Part shown: positions 33,424-45,868 of the stretch, in pieces
Layout: each line of letters starts with the position of its first letter
Position numbering within the stretch: the stretch's first letter is position 1
Source: Planoprotostelium fungivorum
Taxonomy: Eukaryota; Evosea; Variosea; Cavosteliida; Cavosteliaceae
Reading direction: 5' to 3'
Assembly (NCBI GenBank): GCA_003024175.1
Contig: MDYQ01000126.1
Coordinates: 17,583 to 81,582 of the forward strand
DNA length: 64,000 nucleotides
Notes under the pieces: model-generated
Databases searched by the model: none
Seen by the model: the letters and a program-made list of their open reading frames with translations, nothing else
What the model was told of the DNA's origin: nothing
Program-made: the position numbers and the translations under genes

Positions 33424-36400
33424 TTATCTCTTCTTCCTCTTCTGAGCTGCTGCGACTTCTGTCAACGATCCGTAGCCGACTGCTCCGTAGATGGGCTCAT
33501 CGACCGCCGACTCGTCTCCAGAGGAGAAGTCTTTCAGCATGGAGTCCATGATGACTTCCTCCAATACCGAATTGGAGCAGCGCGGGTTTTCATCCAACAA
33601 TTTGTTGGTCACGTTGACGGGAGCATAAGGTGATTCCTCTTCGCGCTCTCCCTTCGGTGATGGTGGTACCTCTGGCCTATTCAAACCGTCAACGATGGTG
33701 ATGACAGTGCACGAAGAGATGCTCACAGATCATCGGTGAAGCTCTGAGGCCTGCAGGATCGTAATCTATTGCAGATCTGACGGAAAGAAGGTCTCTCTCC
33801 CGGTAGTTGCTCCCAGCAGTCTACACCACCGTCAATCATGATGACGTCACGATTCGTCACTCACTCTGCATGAGCTCCACGAGTGGCCCCGGCATGTCGG
33901 GCTCGATTTTGGGTCTGAGATTACCTGCAGAAGTGGCGATCGCAGCGTTGACGGGTGACATGGTGGGATAGACTTCCTTCTGCGACAGAATCTCCCATAT
34001 CGTGACGGCGTAACTGTACACGTCCGACTTCTCAGAGAATCTCCTTTCGGTGATGGCTGAAGGGGGTGAGTGGGAGCAAAAGAGGATGGTGTTCACCTTC
34101 TGGACTCATCCATTTGAGTGGACCCACTTCTGTGGTGGTGGTGCCTCCAGTGTTGACGTCCTCCGTCTCTCTACTCATACCGAAATCAGTCACCTTGGCG
34201 TCCAAATTGGCGGACAGTAACACCTAGAACAATTCAGCACATTTATAGGATGATACGAGAATATTAATGTGATGATATGAAATCATCGATGTGATGAGTT
34301 GAAACTCACGTTTCTGGCGGCGAGATCACGATGTACGATCCTCTCGGACGACAAGTGGAACATACCGTGAGCGATACCGATGATGAACTTGAACTTGACC
34401 GCGATTGGGATATCCTACTCGAGGCATCAGTACACTTGTTCACACATCTGTTCACCTCGTGTTTCTTGAGATAGCCGTACAAGCTTCCACCCTCACAGTA
34501 CTCCGTGACCAGCGTCAACGGCTGTGGAGGCACCGATATACCCAAGCTGTTTTTCACGTCAGCCGGAACGATCGAAGCGATGACTCACAATAGAACGACG
34601 TTGGGGTGAGGTCTCAATCTCTGCAAGATGCTGAGCTCCCTCAAGAACTCCTCCATCTGCTTCGACGTGATGTTGTCCATGTTCAACAGCTGCTTGACTG
34701 CCACCGGCACGGCTCTCCAAGAGGCACGGAAGACGATACCGAAGGCTCCCCTGCCGATCTGAACTGGGTCGTGCAGCTCGTCGAAATCAATGATAACGTT
34801 CTTGTGTGCATCGATGCTGAAGTTCTTCAGGTCAAAGTTTGCGAGGGGGAAGATGGTGTGCTTCCTCTTGTGTCTCCTTCGAATGACGACCACGATGATG
34901 ACTGCCACGGCGAGCACCACGACACCGATGACTCCACCGATGATGGCGGGGAGTGTTTTGTTCGAGCTGTTGTTCGTCGCTACTCCCTTGATGACTTCCA
35001 CGATGGAGGCAGGGGCGGGGCAGGTGTAGACACCGTTCGACGACTGATAACGTCAGGTGATGTGAGGAGGAAATCTTCTCACTTGAAGGCTCGTCGCGCA
35101 GCCACCCGTGAAGTCGTAATTGTTATCTCCCGTCATCTGAATGCTCGTTCCGTTGTTCAACCAGATGCCAACTGAATTACTTCCCAAATTCCCTACCAAG
35201 ATCTACCGCGTTCAGCGCCGATGATTTCATCTTATATCACACCTGTCCCGGTAAAACGACAGCCAGGGCACTGCCTTCTGAAGCTTTCGTGTTGAGGAAG
35301 CTGAGTTGATCGATGGTGACGTCACCACCGATGGCCAGACCGCCTCCGGTGTTGGCCGAATCGTAAGAGAAGGAGGTACCGTAGACGATGGCAGGCTGAG
35401 GTGTGCTTTGGTGTGGGTTGACGAGGTAGAGGCCTCCACCGACTCCACCGGAGCAGCTGTCGAAGACGGAATGATGGATGAGAACCGGAGTGTCGCTGTT
35501 GCTGCCGGTGTCTCTCTTTGTCGTGTTGGTCGAGTTGGAGAGTCTGAGTGTGTTCGTGACCTGACAGAGTTACGAGTGTGATTTAGAAGGATTCCCACCA
35601 TGATGAAGACGCCACCACCCTCTTGTGCGGCGGCGCTGCCTTGGATCATCGTGTTGTTTATGTTGAGTCCATCGATCGTGGTACCGTAGATACTACCTCC
35701 CTGCTGGATGGCCTTGTTGTTCTTTAGGGTACAACTTTCTAACACGGTGGGCGTCGCTGGTATCTTCAGTCTCACTCTTGTCTACTATAACTCACCGGAA
35801 GACAGAGATATAGCTCCACCGAGAGATGCAGTGTTGCCGTCGAATGTAACACCGTTCCACTGCAAGTTTTGGAGTTGAGCGGCGACAGACCAGGCACCAC
35901 CTCCGTTGGCGGCTGTGTTGGACGTCCATTTTGAACCGTTGTCGGTGACGATTCTCGGTCCAATGTCGTACAGTCCGTCGATGAAGATAGCACCACCCTC
36001 GCGAGCTCCGTTTGAAGAGGCAGTGCAAGTGTCGAATGTGACGTTCTGACTGCCAGACAGCATCTTGAAGTTCATGATACCTCCGTTGTAGAGTGCTCGA
36101 TTGTTCGTGAACTGAGAGCGGCTGAAAGACAGGGTCTCGACGAGACCTGACGCGCGTCAGACGTAAACCCTAAACCCAGCGTTCGCCGCGAAAGCTCACC
36201 GAGTACGTTGATGAAGCCTCCATCGGCCGCCGTGGCGGCGTTGTTCGCGTAGACTCCGGAATTCAGCGACAAGTTTCTCACTTGAGCGGTCTCCTCCACT
36301 CCGATCGCACCGGCTTGAGATCCAACGTTGCCCGTGAAGGTAGATCCCCAGATCGTAACCGTGGTGACGGCTCCCTGCAGATCGATGGCACCACCGGACA

Positions 36401-39400
36401 CGTTCGCCACGTTATTCGTCATCAGACTGTCTCGGACGATCAAGCGGGAGAAGTTTCCGGTGCAAGCGAGACCTGCTCCCGAGCTAGCGTGGTTGTTGTC
36501 CACGGTGACGCCAGTCAGGGTGAGTTGCACGACGTAAGCTCCCAATATGGACATCGCACCACCTGATATCGTGAGTGGTTGAAATATCATCGAAATTCAC
36601 CTTGTCCACCGACGTTACCGCTGAATGTGGACGAAGAAATGTCGACCGCAACGTCGTCGGCGGATTGTGATGTCGACATGTATATGGCTCCACCCTGCCC
36701 GGCAGTGTTGTTGTAGAAAGAGCAAGAGGAGATGTTTGTACTCTGCTGGAGCTGTGGTGTGTTGACGGCACCTCCCAAAAGGGCCGCAGAATTCTTCGAG
36801 AAGGTTTCACCACGGAAGAGAGCGGAACTGTTGGTGTCCGATGGATTTGGACTCAGGTGAATGGCTCCACCGAAACTGCCGGCGGAGTTGGATAGCCATG
36901 TGTTATCGATGAGGGTGATGTTCGCGATGGGTTGATCGAGGTAGACGGCACCGCCGCTCACTCTGAACGAGTGTGAGTGGGTGTTGACATTGAATCCAGC
37001 TGATGAAACTCACCCAGCTCCGTTGTTGGTGCCCAAAGTGCCCGTCAGATACAGACTGTTGATCGAGCTTCCAATGTAGACACCTCCTCCCTTTCCTGTG
37101 GCGTTGTTGTTCTTCAGAAGCAGTTGGTTCATCTGCACGTCCGGTGGCGACTGCTGTCCGAAATACAATCCACCTCCCTGATCGACATTCAACATCGTCA
37201 AATCTTCTTTCACGTTCACCTGTGTGGCCGTGTTGTTGTACACTTGACAAGAATTAAGCACGAAGGTGGGATTATTTGCGGTGATGGCCATACCACCCCC
37301 GTACTGTCCAGAGTTTCCGTTGAGTATCAGATTGTCGAGGATTGTCGCTCCTGTGGATGAAGTACCTCCCAACAAGAGACCACCTCCCTGCAATCTGCCT
37401 CCACGTGAGAAGATATCATCACGATAGAACTCACCCAGCGATGTTGTTCGTCGCCGTGACGTTGATGAAAAAAGTTCCGTTACCGATGGAGCAGACGAAA
37501 CCAGCACCTCCCGCAGACGAGGCCGCTCGATTCGATGAGAAGATGGTGTTCTGGACGACCAAGTCTCCGCTCATGAACCCGTCGACGTAGATCGATCCAC
37601 CGGCGTAGCCGTTGTTGCGTTCGAATCGGCTGTTCGTGATACTAAAGTGGTACAACTCGTAGAGGAAGGCACTGAGAACACCTCCCTTACCCTTTGCAGA
37701 GTTTGCCGTGAAGTGAGAGTTGTCGATGGAAAGTTGATTCATCGATGCGGCAGTTACGATGGCTCCACCGGTAACAGCATTGTTCTGAACGAAGGTCGAA
37801 TTGCTGGTATATATCAGGGGCTAAGAATAGAACGAGAGGCTCACGAGAAGTAGAGGCTGTCTGCGGTAGAGATAGCTTCGAAGCTGAGACCACCACCTGC
37901 TTGTGTGGCGGAATTCGAAGTGAACGTGCAGCTGGTGATGTTGATCTGTCCGTTCGTACCACCAAAGTTGAGGCCTCCTCCGTTCTGTCCCCTGTTACCA
38001 CTGAACGTAACGCCTCCGACGTAGACGACATCGGTACCTCCCTGAGAAGACGTAAATACGTACCGACCGGCTCTCTTATCTCACCATGAGAGAGATACCA
38101 CCTCCAGATTGTTTCGCGTAGTTGGAAGCAAAAGTGGAAGATGTCAAAGTTACAACGTTGACAGTAGCAGCCACGTAAAGACCTCCACCACCGGTGGTCC
38201 CGATGATGGAGTTACCAGTGAAATTCGATCGATTGATAGACAGGAGGCCCAGAGTCAAGGTGGTGATGCCCAGACCACGTCCTGAATTAGAGCCGAAGGT
38301 GCAATCTTCCAGGGTGATCGTGTCCATATCGTAACCGGAGACCAGAACGGCAGTCTGACCGTTGAGATTGAAGGTGCTGCCCTTGATGGAGAGAGCGTTG
38401 ACACTTGAGATGTCGACGACTCTTCCGGTGAAGGAAGTGTACGTCGTCGAAGTGACAACACAGTTGACGATCGATACGTTGACCGCGTTGGATACCTGGT
38501 TCGTGTCACCCAGGGCAAAGCGTGAAAGAGGTGAGCTGATTTTCACCTTTAAAGAGTAAGGAGATCGGTTGCCCAACCACTGGACACTCTGTACGTCGAC
38601 CGATAGAGTGTTGGTGAAAGATACGAGGACGTTATTGGATGTCCATATCGAGTTCGACAGCGTTCCCTGGTTGAAGTTGTTGATCGTGAGACTGTTTCCG
38701 GTAGTTCCCACGCCGATGCTGATGTTGTTGAATTTGGCAGTACCACTTCCGAAACCCGTGGCAACGATGTTGGCGGGAGAGACAAGGCTCCAATCACTGG
38801 CCGTCACGCTGTTCACTGCGATGAGATTGATCGTCAGGAGATTTCCACTGGATTTCATGTCCTTGACGACAACGGTGGTGGCGTTGTAGATCAGTGCGGA
38901 GGATCCTGATATCTGAGCTCCGGCCTCGACGATGCTCTGAGCGAGGACGGAATAATTACCGTTGTAGAACGACAGACCAGAAGAGGTGAAGGCATCCGTC
39001 ATCTGGATGTCGACATTGGAGACACCACTGACGTTCAGACCTGCACGTTTCAATGCGATGAAATCTCATCCAGATCACCTGTAGAGGAGGTAGGCCCGGT
39101 TGCCCTGGTGATCAGGGCAGAATCCGTCAAGTTCGAGTTGTTCACGTCGACTGCCGAGGCAGTCGAGACGTACATCACGGAGGAGTTGTAGAAGGAAGAG
39201 TAGTAAAGTTCGACGGCACCACTGCTGGACGAATTGAGAGAACTTCCAGTGAAGTTACCGGAGAGGACTTGAACGTCCACGCCTCCACTGACCAGCACTT
39301 GACTCCCATTGTAAAAATTTGAACCTCCTGCGTAGAAGATATTTCCCGCCAAGCCGTTGACAGCTAGGATGGAGCCTGAAAATGTTACAAAGTGGTCTAT

Positions 39401-41419
39401 CAATATCACGACGTACCGCGAGTGAGACTCGAATTGGTGAGGGAGATCGCTCCGTTGAATCCGGTGCTGTTGCACAGGACGAGAGTGTTGCTGAAGATCA
39501 ATCCATTGAATGAAATAGACGTCTGATTCGTTGTAGACAGTTTGGCTCCCACGAAGCGGGCGGTAGATCCAGGCTGGGCGTTGATCGTCCACACCTGGTT
39601 GTCGTTGCCGATCTGAATGTGTCCGGTGAAATTTCCGGTCGTCAAGACGAGAGTGACGGAGGTGAAGAAGGATTGGGAACCCATAGCGATAGCTGAACCA
39701 TTCAATCTACGAAATCTCATCGAGATTCACCATTGTACAGGTCTGCGGGGCCGACGGTCAATTGCAACACGGTAGTTAAGTTGTAAGACAGGTTATCGAT
39801 GCCATCGGCCTTCAATTTCGAGACGGTTACAACGAGTGACAAGTTTTGGCCCGTGCCCGGCGGCATGGTGCAGGTGACAGAGTAAGTGGCCGGCTGTACA
39901 CTCTGGAGTATGACAGATGACACGGGGCAATTCTGTGCGGCCACGGTGACAGTTACTTGCGAGGCCGACGAACCTGTTGGATTCAGTGAAAATTTCATTT
40001 ACGCGCTCACCCGTCTCCGTGACGACCAACGTCAGGTTACCACCGAAGGGGTAGATGGGACTTAGCGACAGTACGCGAGGTGTGAGATAAGTGTAAGCGA
40101 TGGAGCTGACGGTAGAAGAGATGCCGCCCACTGTCATGGCGTAGAAACCTGATTCAGGTGAGTCTCTCATCTTTCGTGCGACGTCTCACCGCTCTTCGTG
40201 CCGGGTAGAGTGATGGTGCACACGAGAGACTTGTGGGGTGTCACGAATTGAATGTTTTGACACGGAATTGCATTTGGACCGAATTGGAGGGAAATTTGCT
40301 TCGGATCTGTACCAAAATTGTTGCCCGTGATGGTGACCTGACGGTGTGTCACATCGCGGTGGCATCGCATGATGATGAACTTGATCACCTGTGAAGGTCC
40401 GTCGGTGTCCAGGGAAGAGGTGGTTGAGACGCTTGGTGCGTTGTAGACGAACTGTCCCACGGCTCCGTTCGTCGTGACGCTGACTCTACCCACGCCGGGG
40501 ATGGAGATGAACGAGACTGTCTGTAGGACCGAAGTAGTGGTGAAACCACTGAGGGTGCAGCTAACACCGTTCAAGAGCACATAGATGTTGTTCGTGTCTG
40601 CAGGTACCAAGTTATATCCAGTGAGCATGGCGATGTCTAACAGGGTGAGTGAGTGGATCTAGTAGAAGCTTCTCACCTCCGTTGGTGTTGGTCGATGTGC
40701 TGTTGAGGATGTAAGGTGCGGCGCAATTAGCCCGACACGCTACGGTCCAAGACGGAAGAAGATTCGTGGGACAGTCGAAGAGGTTGTTCGACAGATCGCA
40801 TGATGAAACGGATAGACTCTGAGCCAAGACGGACGTCAAGAGAGTCGAAGATAGACGGAGAGTCGTCAGAGTGGGGAAGAAAGTTGAAGGGATCGAACCA
40901 GAGATGGCTAAATCGACAACTCAACACCCGATATGCAAATGGAGGAATGTCCCTCTCACCTGTTCGGCTTAAATCCAAAGATTGTAAACTGGGAAGATCT
41001 TGGCTGAATGTAACTCCCAACTGCCCTGTGATGTTGTTTCCTGCACGTTGACAATGAACATTTTGAATCGATGGATGGCACTATTCACCGCTGAGGTTAA
41101 ATTGCGAAAGAGAGTTCAGTTGAAGAGCAAAGTCACTGATGTTTCCAATCAGGTTGTTGTTCGACAGATTGATTCCAACCACATTTCCCGACGCATCGCA
41201 CGTTACCCCTGCTGGATTCGTCGAACATCCCACGGAGGCTGACCAGCCAGTCTGATCGACCCACGACGGGCCTGGGCTCTTCAGACCCATCCACGATATA
41301 TGCATCTCACCTCCAAAGTTAGAGTACAGAGCTTGTAGTACAGCGTCGTCGGAAGCGATAGCTCCGGCCAACAATACAAGACACAGATACAGAACGTTGA
41401 GAGGCTTAGACGGTGCCAT
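33424..41419 (-). CDS. Giant receptor kinase: signal peptide, LRR, IPT/TIG, beta-helix, TM, kinase
   Basis: About 20 exons over 8 kb. The start MAPSKPLNVLYLCLVLL at 41419 is a signal peptide, followed by an LRR N-cap and repeats (about 40.7-41.4 kb; GVTCDASGNVVGINLSNN, LPSLQSLDLS), then IPT/TIG-like domains (about 39.75-40.6 kb; ITGNNFGTDP). From 39.7 to 35.2 kb it is a long right-handed beta-helix with dozens of N-x-A-x-x-G-G-A-I/V turns (NNTAGQGGAIYM, NNATGKGGGVYI). A single TM (LPAIIGGVIGVVVLAVAVII, about 34.88-34.95 kb) and a basic anchor RRRHKRK follow. The kinase has GRGAFG, VAVKQLL, HRDLAARN, DFGMSRE, WMSPE and DVYSYAVTIWEIL, so it looks active, and HRDLAARN is tyrosine-kinase-like. 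The tail holds YAPV and YGAV, possible autophosphorylation or docking sites. The ligand is unknown. Confidence 0.85.
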
Positions 41420-42181
41420 GTTGCATCGCCAGCGTGTTGTGTTGAAAATCCTTTCCACTTAGAATAGAAACATGTCCGATAAGGGGGCGGTTAAGGTTTT
41501 ACTCTTGCGCGAGAGATACATGACGAAAAGCTTCCCATTACGAAAACGAAGTCCAGAAGACAAAGAGGCTGAAGGGAAGCTATGCGAAGCCTATATGAAG
41601 CTAGTGTTGGAACTGTGATCATACGCCAGGCTCTCTAGCCGCCTAAATTTACGGAATGTGTATTCCACCTGAACGTCTGTGGCAAATCATTTGACGCCTG
41701 AGTCAGAATCTGGTGGAAAACTCCCGCTGTATTATACTACGAAGCTCCATGACGTACAAAGACACCAGTTTGGACTCGCGGGGGCTCCCGCGGAGCACTG
41801 TTTAGCACAAGCAACAGATTCTCCGGAATGGTCGGTTCGATGTCGATGGTTTTTGAAGGAAGTTGATCAAGGAGTGATCCGCAAGAAGTTGACAGCTGAT
41901 GGAATAAGCTGATGAACATCTAGATTGAGCCTGTCGTAAAGGAAGACAAGCTCGTTTTTAGGTTCAGGACTTCTTACGGAGGCTGCACGAGAGTCTCGTT
42001 ACCTAAGATCTGTGAAGGAGAGGCTTGAGCACTAAACGAATGAAATGGATAGCGACCCAGCGAACCATCCGACAGGTGGATGCGAACGCAAGGCTGGCAG
42101 AGTTGAATCTCCAAATCCTTACTGAGGAACCCACCTACCGGGCTATGGAAAACGACTGTTATAGATGTAATTCAGCTCACC
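41420..42181. other. Divergent intergenic region, receptor kinase and RING gene
   Basis: Both promoters should lie in this 760 bp. A plus-strand open stretch at 41679-41912 has no partner exon or domain. No other element was recognised. Confidence 0.35.
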
Positions 42182-43364
42182 ATGCCAGCGCCGACGACTC
42201 AGAGCTCTGGAATATCCTCACCCATTGATGTTCGATCGCATTCTCTAGTTCGGTCCCCGCAGATCGTGAGGACAACTCAAGATTATCTTCACAGGTGAGA
42301 CGACGATGACGCTGTGAAGATGCCAACACAGTAACAGAACAACATCTCCAGACTGCAATCACAAACGGTTCGTCTCTTCTCCGTCTCACTCGCTGACTGT
42401 TCTGTAAGGAGGTCGACCATCAGTAAATTATTCAAATCCAAGTCATCAACCACCTCCAATCACCCAGAGAAGATCGACACCCATGTTTGGGAGCGTCTGC
42501 GTCTCATCAAAGAATTTCAGAATTTGACTCTTCTTCCCGATACGCTCATTTCAACAGCACCTACAAGAGAAAAGAGTGCAGATGAAGCCAACATCACAAA
42601 CTGCTCCTCAGATTGGAGACAGTCCGGACTGCATCTCGTGACCATGTTGAATGACTTCATCTCCCTACAGAGTCGCATGGTGATGAATGAACGGTGACCT
42701 TTGACGCTGATCAGTTGATAGGAGAAGGAGTTGCACGAGCACATGGCAAAGAACTCGGCATTGGAGTCCGAAATCTTACGATTGCAGCAGGCCGTGACTG
42801 AGCTGACTTCCAGTCACCAATTAGAGAGGTCTAAGGATACCAGCTTCATCTCCGAACTACAGAGATCTCACCGAGAGAAAGATATGCAAGTGTTAGAACA
42901 AGCGGAGGAGCTGGCAGACGTGCGGATGAGGTTGGACGCATCTACAAAGGACTTCGTCCGACTCACCATGGATATGAATCGATTGAGAGATGAGATCAAT
43001 CGATTGAAGGTGATCGTGTGGTGATCATTCATTTTCTGACGGACATAGAGTGAGAAGAGAAATCTGGAGAGCAAGATAGGGAAGGAAGATCAGATCACGA
43101 AAGAGTTACAGGAGAAGAACGAGAAGCTCCTGAAACAAGTCGACCGTATGGAGACATCCATGGAATGCATCATCTGCTCGGACGTGCTGGCTGACGTGGT
43201 CCTGTGGCCGTGTAAACACATGGTCTGTTGTGCGGGATGTGCTCAGAGCCTTACACAGTGAGAAGAAGTCTATCGTGTTATGGATCTCATTCGTGCGCAG
43301 GTGTTGTCTGTGTCGAACCACGCTCACTTATTCCTTTCGTGTCTTCACAAATAAACAGATTTGA
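42182..43364 (+). CDS. Coiled-coil protein with C-terminal IAP-type RING finger
   Basis: Exons 42182-42294, 42352-42679, 42722-43009, 43049-43257 and 43301-43364 give 333 aa, fully phased. After a Ser/Thr-rich, basic N-terminus comes a long heptad region (ILRLQQAVTELTSSH, RLDASTKDFVRLTMDM, RNLESKIGKEDQITKEL). The last 45 residues are a C3HC4 RING of the IAP/MUL1 kind: CIICSDV, WPCKHMVCCAGC and CCLCRTTL. The spacing is C-x2-C-x11-C-x-H-x3-C-x2-C-x6-C-x2-C with all eight ligands present. Such RINGs recruit E2 enzymes, and the coiled coil would give oligomerisation or substrate choice. It is probably an E3 ubiquitin ligase; the target is unknown. Confidence 0.85.
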
Positions 43365-43420
43365 ATATTTCGTCTTATTTCTGTCTACAATGAGGATGGA
43401 CAATTCTGTGACGCACAAAG

Positions 43421-45705
43421 ATGAGCGAAGAGATCTCTGAAGAGCTCAAACCACAGTTTGCCGTGGATCCAGAAGGTGACGTGATGATATCCGACGACAG
43501 ACGTGATCAGCTGGATCGTATGATTGAATGAAACAACAGGAAGCCATCCTCCAGGAACTCTGGCGGCCGTAGCCGAGAGCATGGATAATACCGCGAAGAG
43601 GGAGACGAGGGATGTGAAGCCTGAACTCGCTCCTGCGCCTGCCGCCTCCAGCTCTTGGGGTGGTTGGTTCTCATCTGTGAGCAGCTATGTTGCACCTACG
43701 GTATCTTCTATTGCCAACACAACTGGTCAACTCGGTGAGGAACATGGAGGATTATATGATCTTTGTCAAATCAGATCGTCCATCCTTGATTTGAGATGAG
43801 CTAATTCCTTTCACAGTTCGTGATTTTGTTGTCGAAGACCAGCCCACTCGTAAAGACCCACCGGTGAATCAGGATCCTCAAGCTCCCGCTGTAGCCACCA
43901 TGACCGAAATCACGAAACCCTTTCCCAGACCCGAAGAACATCACGGTGACGACAACGTATGACATCCATCCTCTACAGATATCACGATCGCCTGATCGAA
44001 ACGAAGGGATTCTTTGGCATGATGGACTCCGGTCTGAACATGTTGGGAGGCGGTGTCGATGCACTCGGAAACACCCTCGGAACCTATCTCAACGTGATCT
44101 CATTCCACATCATCATCGCCTCACACGTCACAGACGGGTTACAACCGAGTTCAGAACATGAACATCAACGAGATTCAGACAAAGTTACAGACCGCAACCA
44201 TACAGGTGACATCCTCTAATGATCATGCCACCTCATCATGCGTCAGGTTGCCAACATGGCGGCTGAAACGGGAAATAAGCTGACACACCAAGGCGTCGAC
44301 GCTTTAGAACTCGTAGGAAAATCTGCCCTCGATTTTCTCACCGTCAAAGAGGTGATCACAGAAAATTCGATCTACAACGCGCTCACGCTTTTCAGGAAGT
44401 CAAGCCGGGGGAGAGGAAAGCTCGCATCAGGCCCGTCTTCTATCACTACGTCACACTGAGTCCACAGGAAGAACAACAATTTGAAGAGAAAGTGAACAAG
44501 GACTACTTCAGCGAAGCATCCGGTGTCGATTACCTGAGAGAACTAGAGGCCCTGTCACTTGAAATGTCACTGAAATTTCAAAAGATGGAGAAGGGGATAA
44601 GGGAGGAAGACAGAGAGACGTTGACGAGTGAGAATCGTTGGATGATACCGTGGTTGATCTATTTATAGAATCGATCATGGCTATTGAAGAGATGTACAAC
44701 AAGGAAGAAGAAGATGAACAGGCTGAAGAGTCCGAATTAGAACAAGTCGACCTGGTAGGTATCGTTTCAATGAAATGAAACTGACGCGTTGTAGAACGAA
44801 GCCGCCGTGAAGCATCAGGAGAACATCGCTAACGTTGCCATGGAGGGTCTAGAGAGGGTATCTGTCCTCGTAGGGTCTTACGAGCAAGGTACGTACCGTT
44901 ACGTCTATATACAACGTTGTAAACGCATACAGATCTGTCAGAATTTACTTCCGCCGACGGTACCATCTCTGTATCTCCCGTTGACATCTGTCACCTCACC
45001 GCTTCTACTCTGGATAAGATGTGAATATACAACGTTACAGATGAGTCTGACCACTCTAGTCTCATGGAAGGCCTTAGAACTCTGTCACAACTGAGTGCAG
45101 CCAGTGTCGCACAGCTTTTGAAGGTGGCCGAGAGCTTCCAAACTTCTGTCGAGGGAGGAGCGTTGAAATTACCCGACGTAGAGAGACAAGCCGTGTACAT
45201 GCACCAAGTGTCACAGAAATTATCCGAAGTGAGTTTGGTACGCACGTTTCGTATTGACCATCTCAGGAGCTGAGCCGTCTTTCGGCCGTCTACAACGACA
45301 ACTTACGCTCCGTCGGAGAGAGCGGCGTACGTTTCTTCGAAAAGGTGAGCGGGAGAATATTCTCAGAATTCTCATACAGACCAGATCACCCAGCAAAACA
45401 AGGAGAAGGCTTCTGAAGGAGAGAGATGCACCGAAGACATCGACAACAAGACGAACGCTCACGCCAACCACGTCTACCTGGAAACATCCAACGCCGTTTC
45501 CAACATCCAGGACTGCAGAAAGTTTCTCTTTGCAGTGTCAAAGACGCTCATACTTCAAGTCTTGCTGCAGTCGGCTGAGGTGGAAGAGAAGGCAACAGAG
45601 GAGGTAAAGAAGGCAACAGAGGAGGTAAAGAAGGCAACAGAGGAGGTAAAGAAGGCAACAGAGGAGGTGACAGAGAAGGAAGAGGAGAACGAGGCACAGT
45701 CTTAA
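43421..45705 (+). CDS. FAM114 (NOXP20)-like protein
   Basis: It starts MSEEISEELKPQF at 43421. Signatures in order: SSSWGGWFSSVSSYVAP, the WGGW motif near the FAM114 N-terminus; MMDSGLNMLGGGVDALG; NKLTHQGVDALELVGKSAL then DFLTV; and a FAM114-like helical middle, VDYLRELEALSLEMSLKF. The C-terminus is helical (LMEGLRTLSQLSAASVAQL) and ends in a Glu/Lys repeat (four 21-nt units). FAM114A proteins associate with the Golgi and Rab2 in animals (known of the family). Most exons join in phase. Two junctions do not: the one feeding YHDRLIETKGFF near 43976, and the one before DESDHSSLMEGL near 45047. Introns near 44887-44930 and 45021-45040 contain TACAACGTT(GTA) cores related to the palindrome. Confidence 0.68.
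44910..44921 (+). repeat. Palindrome core in a FAM114-like intron
   Basis: TACAACGTTGTA, the perfect 12-bp core of the dispersed palindrome, lies inside an intron that starts gtacgt and ends acatacag-like. The outer arms have diverged. Confidence 0.7.
45580..45663 (+). repeat. Coding tandem repeat, 21-nt unit, four copies
   Basis: The unit gaggtaaagaaggcaacag plus ag is repeated at 45601, 45622 and 45643 without change. A diverged copy is at 45580. It encodes EVKKATE in the tail of the FAM114-like protein. Confidence 0.9.
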
Positions 45706-45868
45706 AGATAAACTTGTAAATTGTCTCTTATTGTGATGTAATAACTATCAGTTAAACAGATCGAAAAAGCTGTTACACTCTCCTATTACTTTATATCTCA
45801 CGACGATGACACGAGCCCAGGCAAGGCAGCCTTCACTCCAAAACCTGCAGAGCCGACACGTGGCGCAG

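Noticed and set aside
34606-35175. Plus-strand frame of 189 codons rich in Asp and His
   Set aside because: Antisense of the transmembrane and kinase N-lobe exons of the receptor kinase.
45297-45310. GTCTACAACGACAAC in the FAM114-like gene as another palindrome arm
   Set aside because: It encodes VYNDN inside a helical exon; similar TCTACAAC words occur in exons by codon usage (also near 6375 and 17897), so I counted only copies inside introns or spacers.
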